DNA of 64,000 nt from Leucosporidium creatinivorum (GCA_001600635.1 BCKL01000005.1:437581-501580); one strand, 5' to 3'. Counted from the stretch's first letter, positions 8,598 to 21,458 are shown. Numbers and translations: made by a program. The notes: generated by a model from the letters alone, not told the origin.

Positions 8598-11500
8598 TCA
8601 CTCCATCCTGATCCCCTTCGCTCGCAACGCCGCCTGCAAGTCTCCAGGGTTAGGCGGCCTCGCCTCTCCACCTCCCAACTGTCGACCCGAGCTACCTGCA
8701 CGAGGAGCAGAAGGCCTCGCCGGGGCGAGTGGTGGCCCTCCCGGCCTGGTAGGAGCGGCGGGAGCTCCTGGTCTCGCAGGAGCAGCGGGAGCTGATGGCC
8801 TTGCCGGTGCAGCAGGCGCCTGAGGGCGAGCTCCGGGTGCGGGAGGAGCAGGTGCACGACCGGGGATGGAGGGGGCGGGAGGACGAGCGCCATTGGGGAT
8901 GGAGGGTTTAGCGCCTGGGATGACGGGCTTGCCGGGGATGGAGGGCTTCATGCCGGGCTTGGGACCAACGACGGGCGGCTTGGGGCCAGGTTTCGGCGCT
9001 CCGGGCTTGCCTGTGGAGCGAGAGACGGGTCAGTCGAGCGTCTGAGAGAGTGGCTGGCGAGCCTGAACGCACCGAGTGCCGATCCTGGTCGACTTCCAGC
9101 CGGAGTGCTTCCGTTCGAACTCGGCGCCGAGCTTCCATTATCCTCGGTCTCAACCTTTGCGCGCTTGGCAGCGAGGATGGCGGCGAGACCTCCGGAGTTG
9201 CCCATACCGGGCATGACGGAGACGGGAGCCGAGTTGGAGTCGGCCTTGACCGAGAATTGAGGTGCGGAAGGAGCGGAAGGGGCTGAGGGTGCGGAGGGTG
9301 CTGACGGAGTAGCGGGAGGGGCACGACGAGCGGGAGGTGCTGGTGCAGGCTTGGGCTTGGCGGAAGGAGGGACGAGTTGGAGGTACTGCGCGATAGACGA
9401 GGAGGTCAGCGAGCGCTCGGCGAGCGTTCGAAGGTGGAGGCGCTGAACGACTCACGTTCGAAGGAGCCCATCCTTCGGTCGCGCCCTTCTTGACGAGCCA
9501 CCATCCTTCAGAGTCGATAGTATGTCAGCGAAGAGCGAAGATTTGTTGACGGACTCAACTCACCGGCCTCATCCTTCTGCGCAACCTCGACGAGCTCATC
9601 CTTGACGAGCGAGATCTCTCCGGGCTGGTCCGTCTCGAAGTTGAAGAGGCTGCGTGAACGAGATGAATGATCAGCGGGAGCTTTACTCCACTTATGAACG
9701 AGCGACTCACGCTTTGTACTTCTCGACCTCGGGCTCAGGCGGTGGCGGAGGGGCAGCCGCCCTTGTCGGCGGGGGAGGAGCCGTCCGTCCAGCGCCAGGC
9801 GGGGCGGGAGCAGTGCGGGGAGTAGAAATGGCGGCAGGTGCGGCGGGAGTAGAAGCGAAGCCTCCGGAAGCGGGGAGAGGCTGCGATTGAGGAATGGCGC
9901 GAGCGGTGGGCTTGGGCTTCTGCTCGATGAACGGGAGGTCAGCGACGTGGAGGGAGCAGGAGGAAGAGCCGAAACGCACGCTAGCAGCCTGCGAAGCTCC
10001 TACAGGTCGCTTGGGAGCGGCGGCTCTCGGGGCGACTGCCTTGCGCTCGGCGGGCGGCCACGAAGCGCTATTGGCAGGCTCGCCCGAGGGCACGCTAACG
10101 GCCGAGGACTTGTAGACGTCGTCCTTCCTGACCGTCTCGTCCTTCTTGAAGGTGATCTGCGCCTGCTTGTCCTTCTTCTTCGAGTAGGCGATGCTGTGAG
10201 AGAGGGAAGGAGGTCAGCTCGGCTGAGGAGAGAGAGAGGAGAGGAGAGGAAGGAAGTACGAAGGTCCGATGTTGACCTGCACGCCAGCGTTGGTTCGCTG
10301 CATGAGGTGCGTAACGAACTCGGTCTTGAAGTAGCAGTGAAGCAGCGGGTCGGCCTCCTCCGAGTTCGAGACGTTGAGCGCCTGCGACAGAAAACTGGGA
10401 TCAGCGAGGCTCGCGGACCGAAGAGGAGGGATCACTCACCATCCAATCATCCCTCAACTGCGACAGACCGACGCTGCGAATGGTCGAGAGGTTGATCTTG
10501 CGCTCGAGGGTCGTCTGAGCGTGGCCATTGACGGCCTGCGAGATGAGGATGTAGACGGCCTTGTCGGTCTACGAGATCGAGATGGGGTTAGTACAGTGTA
10601 AAGTTTCGTCGAGGATCGCAGCGACGCACGAGGATGAGGTAACGAGGGCTCGGCTTGGACGAGCGACCGAGCTTGGAGACGAGAAGTTGGGCTCGAGCGC
10701 TGAAGGCGACGGTCTCGCCGGCTGTAGTCGAAGCTCAAGATCAGCTGCTGCACCTCACCAGCTCTTCAGTCCACGAGCAACTCACGATCAATCCCCGCCG
10801 CCCCACTCAGCATCTGACCCTGCGCTCCCCTCTCCCCAACTCCGAGATAATCCCCCTGGAACCTCCGCATACTAACCAACGAGAACCTCCTCCTCTCCTT
10901 CCGTCCCGCTAGGACCTGATGTCCATAATCCCTCAGCTGCACGAGCGCGATCCCCTCCTTCTTGTTCATCCAGAAGCGCTGGATCTTGGTCGCGCATTCG
11001 TGCTTGTAGCGCATGTAGTTGCGCCACGCGCGTTGGATCCGACCGGCCATGTTGTGCCAGTAGCGGTCGCGCATGTGCTCGAGAGCGAAGAGCTGTTGAG
11101 AGTGAAGAGAGGGTCAGCTCGGCACCGAGAAAGCGAAGGAAAGAGGAAGAGACGTACAGTCTCGGGATTCTTGATAAATGCCTTGGTCGTGCCCATCTGC
11201 CACTCCTCGCGAGCGATGCCCGTGTCGTTGAGGATCCTCTCGCAGCCGGTCCTGGCGTCTCCCGACCAGATGTACTCTCCCGCGTACGAAGTCGCCGGCG
11301 AAAGGAGGTAGAACCTGCTCGTCCACACCCCATCAGCTCCCTCTCTCTCGCTCGAAAACCTCAGAAGACAAACTCACCTCTCCACCATCTTCTCGAACGT
11401 ATTCCTATACGCGAACCCAGCTCGGCGAATGCGGATATTCTCCTGCAGTCCGAGGTACTTGATCTGATGCAGGATGGCCTTGGTGTCGTACTCGGTGGGA

Positions 11501-14124
11501 CTCTTGTTCTGGTTGGGCTTGATGGTGCGGATGTAGGAGGGCTGGGAGCGCATGAGCTTCTCGACGAGGGCGTTGGCGGAGCTCTGTTCGGCGGTGAGAG
11601 TGAGGGAGGGGGTCAGCTCTCTTGCTCGAGGGAGGTCGAGAAAGAAGAGAGGGAGAGAACGAACCTTGATCTTGTCACTAGCGGTAGGAGGGCGCTTCTT
11701 CGAATTCGGATCCGGACGGTCGGGGAAGAGGCCTTGCAAGAACTGGTTGGACGACGAGCCGACGAGGTCGAGCAGATCCTTGAGGAGGACGTCCTTGTTC
11801 TTGTCCGTCATTCCTGCGACCGTGTACATGACGTCTCCGCTGTTGTCGTTTTTGTCGTCGTCAGCTTCTGCTCGGCCGAGATGGGAAGCGAGAGGCGACT
11901 CACGCGTAATGACGAATCAGGAACTTTGAGCCTCGCGAATCGAACTGAGGGCTCGAGACTCCTCCAAGACGTTGCGAAAACGAGCCATCCGCGGCGGTTG
12001 GGTCGGCATGAGCGGTCGCGCAGGCATCGTTGAGGGCGGCAAAGACGCCGGGAGGGCGTTTTTCCTCGATGAGGTCGCAGACGATTTGATTGTTGAAGTA
12101 GTCGATGGGGTCCCACTGTTCGTAGCGATGGCAGAACGGTCAGCGAGTGAGAAGGGAGGAGAGGGAAGGAGAGGAGAGGAGAGGAACGAACCTTGATCTG
12201 CTCGCGCACGTATTCCTCCTGCTCCGTCTTGAGCGTAAGCTGGATGAAGATCTGCTGCAACTTCTCATTGACGTAGTTGATGCACAGCTGCTCGAACTGG
12301 TTGGTCTGTTCGTCCCCTCCAAATCGGGTCAGCAAGCACTCGGACTCGGCGCTCCCCTCCCCACCTCGGCGCTCCAATCGAACTCACATCAAAGATCTCA
12401 AACCCATAGATATCGAGGACGCCGATAATATGCGCCGCGGGAGCTTTGGCCTTCATCGAGATGTTGACCCTATCGACGATCCAGTCGAAGAGGTTGTTGT
12501 AGATGGCTTTGGCGAGGGCGTCGCGGACCGAGGAAGCTTGCGCGGGGTTGAGAGGGACTTCGTAGACGGATCCTGTTTTATTATAATCGCCCTGTCAGCT
12601 CGTCGCGACTTGGAGAAGGAGGAGGAGGAAACCAGACGAACCTCGGCGCCCTCCCCTCGTCGTCTCGACCACCCTACTCGTCAACACCTTCGTAACCGTA
12701 GCGGCATCGACCTCCATCAAATACGCCACAAACGCGGGCACGCTCTCATCCGACACAAACGCATTCCCATCCTCCTGCTCCCCAAACGGCACATTGCCCA
12801 ACCACAGCACCGTGGCCAACATCCTGAGGATATCATCCTGCTCCTGCGCGGTGATGCCGATCGTATCCATCGCCTTGAGCGTCTCGGCCCAATCTTGTAC
12901 GTCGTCGATGCCGGGGACTTGGAGGCAGTTGGAGCGCGAGGTGTAGGCGTAGGCTTCGGGGCCTTGGAGGCCGTAGGCGTCCCTTTGGGCGGCCGAGGCG
13001 CCCTTTGTGAGTTGGTAGAAGATGTGGAAGTTGCGCTCCGTGTCGATTTGGCCGGTGACGCGGTTCTGTGTGGGTTGTGCAAGGGAGAATTAGCGACCGA
13101 GAAGTGCAAGCGAAGGAGGGAAACACGGACCTTCTCGAGGAGGTAGTTGGTGATGACTGCTCCGACGGGGCCTCCTTGAGCGTCAAACTCGATCTCGAGG
13201 TACTTGCCCTGTCGCCGGGAGAGTGCAGAGTCAGCTTCCATCTCAATGCTACGCCGAGCGCCGAACCTCCTCGCTCCCTCGACAGAGACACTCACATGAC
13301 GACTCGAGTTATTGTTCCTCAACGTCTTGGCGCATCCAAAGCTCTCCAACAGCGGGTTGGTAGCCATGACCATTTCCTTGACTCCCTCGATTCCCTGCCC
13401 TCCAGCAACCGCCGCGATATACTGCATGATCCTCTTCGCAGCCTCCGTCTTTCCCGCTCCCGACTCTCCACTAATGATGACGCATTGGTTATCCTTGTAG
13501 GAGATCATGTTGTAGTAGGCGCTCTCGGCGATGGCGTAGACGTGAGGCGACATTTCGAGGCGGTTCTTGCCGCGGTAGGAGTGGAGGACTTCGTCGGTGT
13601 AGATGGGGAGCATGCGGAAGGGGTTGACCGAGATGAGGACGTGGCCGATGTAGGTCTGTCGTTGGCGAAGGAGGTCAGCGACGAGTAGAGTGGGGGGGCC
13701 AACACGAGGTCGTCGCTCTCAAAACGCACGTAGATCTCGGCGTTCTCGTACCTGTGTACAGCAGTGGATCAGCAACGAGATCCTGCAGTACAACAGAAGC
13801 TAGGACCCACCGCTTCTTGAGGTTATCATTGACGGAATCGTTGGAGATGGTCGAGAGGAGGGTCATATCGCTCACTCCCGCCTGCTTCTTCTTAAAGCCT
13901 TCCTTCCAATCCGCCTGTAGGTCGATATAGCCATCAGTCATGAGCTCCCGCCCTCGCCTACCTCGCTACGGGGCTCACCTTTGATACACCGCCAGTCTTT
14001 CGTGACGACGAGGCGGCAGCGGGGGCCGCAGCGCCTGCTTTCTTGCCCTTGCGGGTTGGAGCCTGTATGGGCGGTAGTAGATCAGCTGCGTGGATAGGAG
14101 AGAGCTACAGCCCAGACGTACCAT
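8598..14124 (-). CDS. MYO1: class I myosin (Myo1/Myo5 type)
   Basis: The long-tailed fungal class I myosin drives Arp2/3-linked actin assembly at endocytic sites. The whole architecture can be read through more than a dozen introns. The motor has the P-loop [13 protein letters not shown], switch 1 NNNSSRH and the relay DIYGFEIF. The TEDS-site Ser, the PAK-kinase target in yeast, sits in [13 protein letters not shown]. An IQ segment follows ([20 protein letters not shown]), then a TH1 membrane-binding domain and an SH3 domain ([39 protein letters not shown]). The Pro/Ala-rich TH2 tail ends in [12 protein letters not shown]. The start appears to be a lone ATG (14122-14124) spliced to APTRKGKK. 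I see no terminal acidic Asp-Asp-Trp motif. Divergent from URI1 with 265 bp between the starts. Confidence 0.95.
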
Positions 14125-14389
14125 GGTGTAAGCTGAAGAGGATGAAGGACGATCGGACGAGGAGGTGGAGCTGAGTTCGGGTTGGATGAGAGGTGAGAGG
14201 CCGAGCTCGGTACAAGAGTTCGGTGTTACTGTAGCCTGGTAGCTGTTGCTGTAGCCTGATACGAGCGAGACGAGACGAGGCGGGCGAGAGAGCGACGAGA
14301 ACAAGCAGCGAGTAGTGGGGAGAGGGCAAGAGCTGAGCAAGGCGAGGAGAAGGGGGTTGACCTCCGCCTGTTTGCCGCCTCTCGACTCG

Positions 14390-17300
14390 ATGGATCAACC
14401 TACAGCTCCTTCTGTAGCAGAGCAATCCGACGCGGCTCTGCGCCCTCTCACTTTACCAGCTCCTCCCGCCTGGTCTAAACTCACCGCCAACAAGCAGCAC
14501 CTCGCCTCTCTCCAAGCTAATCTCGATTCCTGTAGCAAAGTAGCCACAAAGCTCGAGACCCTGACGGATGAACCTACTTGGAACGCTTTCGTGAGTAGTC
14601 TCATCACAACTCTGTAGCTCTTCACTGAGCGAGCAGGCCGTATTTTGCTCTGCGACGCTCTCGCAAACCCCTTCTGCTCCAAGGCGAGGGCTGATGGAGG
14701 GCGTGGGAGCAGCAGAGCATACTACAGAAGGCTGAAGTACCTCAGCCTTGCTGTTTCGCCCACTAATCACCACTCCTCGCTCCACCAGATCCCCTTCGGC
14801 CCCCTCGCCTACTTCCCCGGCCAGCTAATCCACACCAACGACATCACCCACACTCTCCCCATCTCTCCCCTCGACCCTTCATCTGTGTCCTCGTCCTCCT
14901 TGCCCCCGCCTGTACCAGCAACGGCAGCAGAAGCAGCTCTCCGCGCCGAAGCCGGAGCAGACTGGCGCGAAGGAGATAGCTGGAAGGTGCTGAAGAGCGC
15001 TAAGCAGGCAAGAGCTTCGGCGTTGAAGAGTAGACAAGGTATGTCCTCTCTCACTAGCTCGGTCGGAGCCAAGAGCTGACCTTAAGCGGATTGCAGAGCT
15101 CGAAACCGCGATCGCCGAATTGGCGGCTAGCATCGAAAAGCAAGAGTTAGAGGTCAAGAAGGAGCAGGCTGCTCAAGCTGTAGGAGGCGCCGAAGGATCC
15201 GAGGATTGGAGCTTCAACGAGCGTGGCGAGGTGCGTTGGTCTTCCGTCCGCACTACTCCCTTCCGCCGAACCTCTCAGACTGACGCTTGCTTCGACCACA
15301 GGTCATCAACGAGGAAGGACTGCCCATGTTTGACATCCGAGAAGAGCTTCCGGCCGAGGAAGTCAAGGAGGTCAAGCCCGAGCCGGTGAAGGAGGTCACG
15401 CTCGAGCAGCCCAAACCGCAGATGCGCTACTTGATCAAGAAGGGAGGGAAGCAGGTCGTCAGTGAGTTGCCATCGCTCCTCATTTACACCTCTTTTATCT
15501 TGACTGACTCGCGACACCTGCAGAACCTCTCAACGTCCCCTCAACGCCCCTCGCCGCCTCTCCAGCAGCAGCAACACCGAAGCCCACGTCCTTCGCTCCC
15601 TCCTCCTCTGCTCCCACTCGATCGGCTCCTCCCCCGAATCCATCCACCTCAGCTCAGAGTCTCGACACCAGATCCATCCTCGACGCTTTCGAGCGGGAAG
15701 AGGCCGCCGAACGAGAGTTGGAGAAGGCAAGGGAGGAGAGCGAGGGAGCCGCTACGCCTTCTACCTCTGCGCCAGCGACAGCACCTGTACCAGCACCAAT
15801 ACCCACACTCGCGGCAGCCGCCACTTCACCCAAGCCCACCCCGAAACCGACCAAGAAGCCCGGCAAGCAATTCGGCGGCTTCTCCGCTGGCTTCCTCTCC
15901 CAGAAGCCCACCGCCACTGCCAAGTCTTCTTCCCTTGCCCCTTCCTCCTCAATCGCTTTCCCGGCCCCTCTCGCCTGCTCCACTTCTCCCTCCTCCTCCT
16001 CGAAGATCACCGAACTCCCCGCCTCCCCCTCGGCAGATAAACCTCACCACTCCCCCCTGCACCACACGGCGCCTCTCCCTAAATCCATTGTCCGTCCTAC
16101 ACCTCCTCCCTCCCGTCCCGACTCCCCTGCATTCTCCCATCGCGTCAAGTTCGACGTCCCCTCGGGCGCGGCACCTGGCGACCACGAAACGAGCCCGAGT
16201 AAGGGGAAGAAGATGGCTATTCCTCTTCCTCCCCCACCTCCCAAGGAAGGAGAGGAGGGGGAGGGGAAGGGGAAGAAGGCAGCGGGAGGAGTGCAGGAGA
16301 AGTTTGAAAGGCCGATCAAGGAGAAGGTGGTGGAGAGGGAGGTGAAACCGCCCGTTGCTCCTGGGGAACGGAGAGCGAGGCCGGCGGGAGAGAGGGAGAG
16401 GGATGTGACCAGTCGGAGCAAGGAGGAGAGAGATCGGTATCTCAAGACGCTGGGACGGCCGCCGAAGGTCCGTGAGCCGACAGCAGCGCCGACGCCCATC
16501 TCCCCGGCATCCGCTCCTCCCGGCTCCTCGGCCGCTACGCCCATCCACACCATCTCCCTCTGCGCCCCGACCCCCTCCTCCTCTCTCGCCAAAGGCTCCA
16601 TCTCTCACGCCGACATCCCCTCCTCCGACGAAGAGGAGGACACGACGCTCCACCTGGCGCCCGGTTACGACGATGGAGAAGACACCTCTCTCCAGCAACC
16701 TTCACTCACCTCCGACGGGGAAAGCGATTCCTCCGACGGATTCTACGCCTCCGAGGATGAAGATGACGCCGAGGAGGAGTTCGATATTGATGCGGCGTTG
16801 CATGCGAGGGAGGTGGCGCTCGCGTATCATGATCGGAGGATGGGGGTTGGTGCTGGAGCGGGGACGGGACCGCTAGGTGGACATCAAGATCCCGAGGCGT
16901 TTGATGCATGGAACCAGCCTGTGCGTCCTCTCTTCTCTCCTCCTCTCTCCCCCGCCGAGCAGCGCTGACTTCGAGCGATCGTTCAACCGAAACAGGAAGT
17001 CCCAGTCGCTGCGACACTGCAAGGCCGTCCCGCCTCGCACGGCTCCTCCTCCCGCTTCCGTACCGGTCGCCTCGAATCAGCGCAGATGATCATTCCCTCC
17101 CTCCTCGCCGAGCATGTCAGGGAAGACGGCCAACCTTCGTCTGATGAAGAGGAGGACGAGGAGGGCAAGAAGGATGGGTTGACCAAGGTCGAGAGGGAGA
17201 GGTTGAGGGTCAGTCTTGAGGCGTTGGGGAGGGGGGAGATGCCCGAGCCGTTTGAGATTGGAGGAGGGGAGGAGGAGAGGGCGCCGGCAGCTGCTGTCGC

Positions 17301-17548
17301 ACCGGTGGAGACCAAGGTCAGGGAGAAGACCCCGCCTCAGATTATCGCTACGCCTATTTCGGTGCCCTCCAATGCTGTGCCGACGAGGCAGGAGGAGGTG
17401 GAGGAGTCAGCGCCGGCGCCCGCCGAGCGGCCGAAGAAGATGTCGAGGTGAGTATCTGCAGTCCTCTCTTGTGTGAAATAGCTCGAGCTGATCCTCTCTG
17501 TCTCCCAGGTTCAAGGCTCGTCAGCTCGGGCTCGAGGAGGATGCTTGA
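14390..17548 (+). CDS. URI1: URI1/Bud27-type unconventional prefoldin
   Basis: Seven exons (14390-14590, 14789-15038, 15097-15230, 15302-15461, 15524-16920, 16996-17447, 17509-17548) keep frame and give 877 residues. The N-terminal prefoldin-alpha coiled coil contains the characteristic turn IPFGPLAYFPGQLIHTNDIT. A second helix starts ELETAIAELAASIEKQELEV. Downstream is the family signature EEGLPMFDIREEL, then a long Pro/Ser/Ala-rich disordered region with acidic blocks (SSDEEEDTTLH, ASEDEDDAEEEFDID). It closes with PKKMSRFKARQLGLEEDA, the conserved C-terminus of Bud27/URI. The family acts in cytoplasmic assembly of RNA polymerases and in translation control. The match of both ends supports orthology; the middle is unalignable by eye. 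Confidence 0.85.
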
Positions 17549-17671
17549 TAGCTTGCTCGCTCGCAATCGACCTCTCCTTCGATTCGCACTTCGGCCGAGA
17601 CGAGATGTGTGGCAACGAGAGCTGGATTGTCACAAGCAACAAGCAACAAGCACAACAACCTACCACACAGC

Positions 17672-19104
17672 TCACTGCACGACCCACCTCACCCCCCTAC
17701 TCTTGCACACCTTATTGAACTTCTTGCCCGTCTCGCTCGTCGCCAAGTTGCCTCTCTTCGTTCCGAGGCTGACGACCTCCTCCAACTGGGGCATGCACGC
17801 ACGCTCTCCTCCTTCCTCATCAACGTCCATCCCCTCCCCATCCCCATCCTCATCCTCATCCTCCTCGCCATCGCCGAGCGCTTCGCTCAGCGCGACCCTC
17901 ATCCCACTCTGCGCCGTATCCTCCATCTCGAGCTTCTTGAGCTGCTCGAAAGGGAGATCAAAGACCTTCTCGAGCGACGAGGGAGGCGCGAAGATGGAGG
18001 CGAGGCTGAGTTCGACGAGGGAGGGCGCCGCGCGCTTGAGGACCGAGAGGAGGGGAGGATCGACCTCGACTTGGGCTGCAGCGGCCGTCGCCGTCGTCGA
18101 GCTGGCCTTGAGAGCAGGCCACGAGCTAGTAATGTTAAGCCTCTTCAAACCTCCCGCGACCTTCTCCAACGCCTCAAGGCTGCGCCTCGCCTCTTGCCCT
18201 CCGCCGGGGAAGGCCATCTCGACTTCTTCGAGCGCCGCTTGATTTTCGAGCAGCCAGGCAATGTGCTGGCTAGCGAGAGAGTTCTTGCTGATCTTGAGAA
18301 TCTTGAGCGAAGGTCGCTGGTCGTTGGGGTCGAGTCGGTGAGTGTGGGTGTCGCCTCGGAGGAGAGCATCGACGGAGAGCGAGCGAAGGGAGGGCATAAC
18401 GATGAGAATCGAGGCGAGGTCGTGCATCCAGAGCTCGGAGGCGTCGAGAAAGATATGAGTGAGCTTAGAGATGGAACTGAAGGCCGAAGGGAGGTCGCGG
18501 AGCAGGTAGGTGAGCGGCGAAGAGGCGTTGGGTGGGCCGAGCTCGAGCTTGAAGCGTTGAAGCGAAGTACAGGCTGCGAGGACGTGCTTGGGCGAGTGTC
18601 CCTTCCATGTCGTAGCTTTTCGACTGCCCAGTTCGAGCGAGTAGATGTCGGGAATGCTGCTCTCGAGGTCAGCTTCCTTCTTTCTCCTCGCTCGGCGAAG
18701 GTCTTCTCACCTGATATCGAGCTCTTTTAAGTGTACTCCCAGCCCAGCATGTCCCTGGAAGCTTCGAGCGAGCAAAGAAAGAGAGCGAATGTCCTTGGTC
18801 TCGACGTGCGAGTAGACCTCAGCGAGCAGAGCTGTGCGAGTCGCCTTGCTGATGGTGGAAAGGGCGAAGAGAGCTTGCTGGGTAATCTGCGGGTCTAGAA
18901 AGGAGTGCAAAGGAGTCACTTCCTGCTCTACAGCTACAGCTGTCCCATCGATCGCCCGAACGTGAGCAGCTCACCTCCCTTGCTCGTCTGCTGAGCCGTG
19001 TCGAGTAGGACAGCGCGCAGAGCTTCGACTGGGAGTCGAGTGAACGGGTCTTGAGCAGTAGCTGACTTCTGAATCTCGACCTTGAGCATCTTGGCGGGCG
19101 GCAT
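17672..19104 (-). CDS. F-box-like/LRR protein, separate lineage
   Basis: Start at 19104; exon 1 encodes PFTRLPVEALRAVLLDTAQQ, an F-box-like opening. Exon 2 (within about 18919-18714) gives ALFALSTISKATRTALLAEV and a large third exon runs to the stop at 17672. LRR-like segments include LRSLSVDALL, LKILKISKNSL, LKRLNITSSW, LVELSLASIF and LKKLEMEDT. Near the C-terminus is an acidic stretch (GEEDEDEDGDGEGMDVDEE). About 440 residues. It shares layout with the family at 6.5, 46, 48 and 62.5 kb but not its leader, intron phase or C-terminal motif, so it is at best a distant relative. It is convergent with URI1, with 123 bp between the stops. Confidence 0.7.
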
Positions 19105-19742
19105 TGGAGACGAGGCGAGACGACGTGAGTGGAAGAAGGGAAAGAGATCGAGCTCAAGAGCCGAGTAGCTCGCTGCTCTGATCTACCAAGCCCACTCTTC
19201 GCGACAGGATCCTCGCCCGAGCTGATCACGCCAACTTAGAGCTCGCCTCAGCCTTTGCAAGCTCGGCGCTCGGTACCTCGGTCGCGCTCCTTCTTTTCGC
19301 TTCGTCGCTTCTCTCCTCCCTCGTCGGCTGTATCGAGAAGCACATCTCTGTTCTCTGACCTATCCCTTCGCCACCGCACTTCCGAAATCCAACGGCTCTC
19401 GCTTGCTCTCTCGCTTGCTCGGCTCTAGGGTGCCCCCGGGGTTCCTTCTCCTCCTCATGCTCGACTCCACACCCCGCTTCTCGTTTTTCTGTGTATCGAA
19501 GTCGAGTCTTCGCAGCTCGACTACATCTGGTCACTATCAACGTACATCCCGTTACAAGCAAGCACCTAGTCAAGTACAAAATCGCCCTTCGCCGAGGGTT
19601 TGAATTGACCGCCGAGCGAGTCGTCCAGTCCGAGCTACGCGTATATGGGTAGAGGTGGGAAGAAGATGGAAGACGTGTGCAGCTTATGGCCGTATGAAGG
19701 GGAGCTGGGAAGCTGGAAGGCGCTATATCGAGAGTCGCCGCG

Positions 19743-20352
19743 TTATCGCCGAAGGTGCTGGCGGTTCGGTGTAGGCTGTTGGCCGAGGGGTGACCTGCGC
19801 CGAGTGTCGTCGAGGAGGTGTTGCAGAGTCGAGTCCGAGTGCAGAGATGTGATGTAGGTCGGTCGTGGGCCCGTCTCGAGGAATTCCAATGCTTCGATGT
19901 CGAAAGGGCTCAGGTCCTGCGAAGCGAGCGAGCGAGCGAAAAGACGCGGAAGGAGGGTCAGCTGGGCTGCATATGTACTGCAGCAGAGCCCTAGCAATAG
20001 CTCACCTAACAGGAGGATGCTCCGTCAACCATTCCATCGCCTTTGCAATCTCCAAATCGCGAGTGTACGAGCTCTGGCGCTTCTTGTCCATCGGCTGCGA
20101 GGACGAGGCGAGGATTGCTGAAGCCTTGTCGGTGTAGTCTGAAGCGACTTGGTGTAGGTGAGCTGCCCAACCTTCTGGTAGTGGGTTGTGGAGTGGTGCA
20201 GTCGGTACGCGGTAGGTCGAACTGTAGGTTACGCTGCTCGCCGAGCTGGAGCTGCTTGAGCTGGAGGAAGTGGAGGTGCTGCTCGAGTTGGAGTCGGTCG
20301 ACGAGGAGCGAGTTGGGAGTGGTGCGAGAGCCATGTGCTGCAGGGCGAGCAT
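19743..20352 (-). CDS. Ser-rich protein of unknown function, left copy
   Basis: Mirror copy of the gene at 25921. Exon 1 (20352-20011) starts MLALQHMALAPLPTR, runs through a poly-Ser tract and then PLPEGWAAHLHQVASDYTDK. Exon 2 (19916-19743) begins DLSPFDIEALEFLETG and ends RSPLGQQPTPNRQHLRR, a tail different from that of the other copy because the arms diverge at 19822. 171 residues. LPEGW resembles the start of a WW domain, but the second Trp is absent. No signal peptide or membrane span. Confidence 0.5.
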
Positions 20353-20520
20353 GTAGCTTGTAGACGCGAGAGAAGAGCGAAAGTTGGAGGAAGAAGAGAG
20401 TCGAAACTTGGACGCGCGGCGCTCAAGACCTCGGGGGCTCGGCGTTCGGCGGCGGGGTCGAAGGTGAGGTTTTGTGGGTTCGGGGAGGCGACAGAAGGGC
20501 GGTGCAGCTTTTGTTCTGCT

Positions 20521-20770
20521 NCAGGCAAGTGTGTGGTAGAAAGCCAAGCCTCTCTGCAACACCTCCACTACAAATCTCTGACTCAATGAGGAAACGAGGG
20601 CCTCGAATGGGGATCGCAGCTCGGTCAGCAGCTTCGGCGGGGGCCAGCGGGGGAGGCTGACTGTTGCACTTCGGGGGCGATCTTGTGGCCCCGCGCGCCG
20701 AGGNTTNANCTGTAGNNGANANNGNATCTGCAGCTCTGTAGCTCTGTACAGGCCNCGACTCTCNCTNGAA
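20521..20770. other. cluster of ambiguous bases inside the left repeat arm
   Basis: About a dozen isolated N calls lie at 20704-20767 plus one at 20521, not one long gap run. Each has a mirrored N in 25503-25570 or at 25752. Scattered single Ns mark disagreement between reads, not a missing stretch. Confidence 0.9.
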
Positions 20771-21049
20771 AGCTGCTACTTCGCTGCCAGCCTCGGCTGT
20801 CGAGTTGCAGACGAGTGACAAGGTGCAACCCATGCTAACGGGCGCCGCATGTGAAACGACTCTCAAGCATCGTCTGAAGCACTCAAGGAAGCTGCCACGC
20901 CGCTTCTGAAACGACCCACAGAGGCAGCGCCGAAGTGGATCTCAGGCTCATCGCTTCGCCGAGCTTCGACGGAGAAGAGCACGGAAACGGAAAGGTTACA
21001 GCAAAAGTCTATGGTGCGTGTTTGATGTCGTGTATCGTATCGAGAAGCT

Positions 21050-21458
21050 CAAGCAGAGTTCAGCTTGGCGCTCTGTAGGCCGGGCTGCTCGGTCGATGCT
21101 GGCGAGGGGATTCGGGGCGATTTGGACAAGCTGGCGAGGGAGGCGAGAGTCGCGCTGTGATATGAGGAGGATAATTGAGGTGCAACTTCTCGTTTTTCGT
21201 CCTCTTGCGAGCGTGGGAGCTGACTCGGTCGCTGCTCGCAGGCGGCCTCGGTCGGCGCGACGAAGAGAGCAAGGCTGCGGAGTGGTCAGCCAGCATATAG
21301 CATCGCACAGCTCGTATGGCAACCAACCATACAGTAATCTAGAGACTCAGCAGTGCAGCTCTCGGCGTTTGAGCTTGCAAAAACCCTGGTGAGCTTGCGA
21401 ATTCGGCGACGGTCTGTTCATGTCAGGCTTCATACGATGAGCCCTAGCCCCTCGCTCC
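21050..21458. other. intergenic between repeat arm and membrane-protein gene
   Basis: First unique sequence inside the inverted repeat, downstream of the minus-strand four-TM gene. I see no coding frame I would defend. Confidence 0.35.

Larger units (their letters stand above)
19239..21049 (+). repeat. large inverted repeat, left arm
   Basis: Pairs with 25224-27014 in reverse complement. The inner 1,227 bp (19823-21049 against 25224-26450) match in strict mirror register: paired coordinates sum to 46,273. Even the scattered N positions at 20704-20770 and at 20521 are mirrored. From 19822 outward the arms are still homologous but carry many substitutions and indels. The left arm stops at 21049, just beyond the homologous base of the right arm's junction with the PDC stop codon. 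Confidence 0.95.

Noticed and set aside
10872-13688. Plus-strand and alternate frames across the myosin gene
   Set aside because: They are antisense or out-of-frame readings of motor-domain exons and introns; the myosin motifs fix the strand and frame.
15949-16698. 249-residue minus-strand frame across URI1 exon 5
   Set aside because: Low-complexity Arg/Gly shadow of a Pro/Ser-rich coding exon, with no independent signal.
17609-18730. 373-residue plus-strand frame
   Set aside because: Antisense of the LRR gene on the minus strand, whose Leu-rich repeats and introns are convincing.
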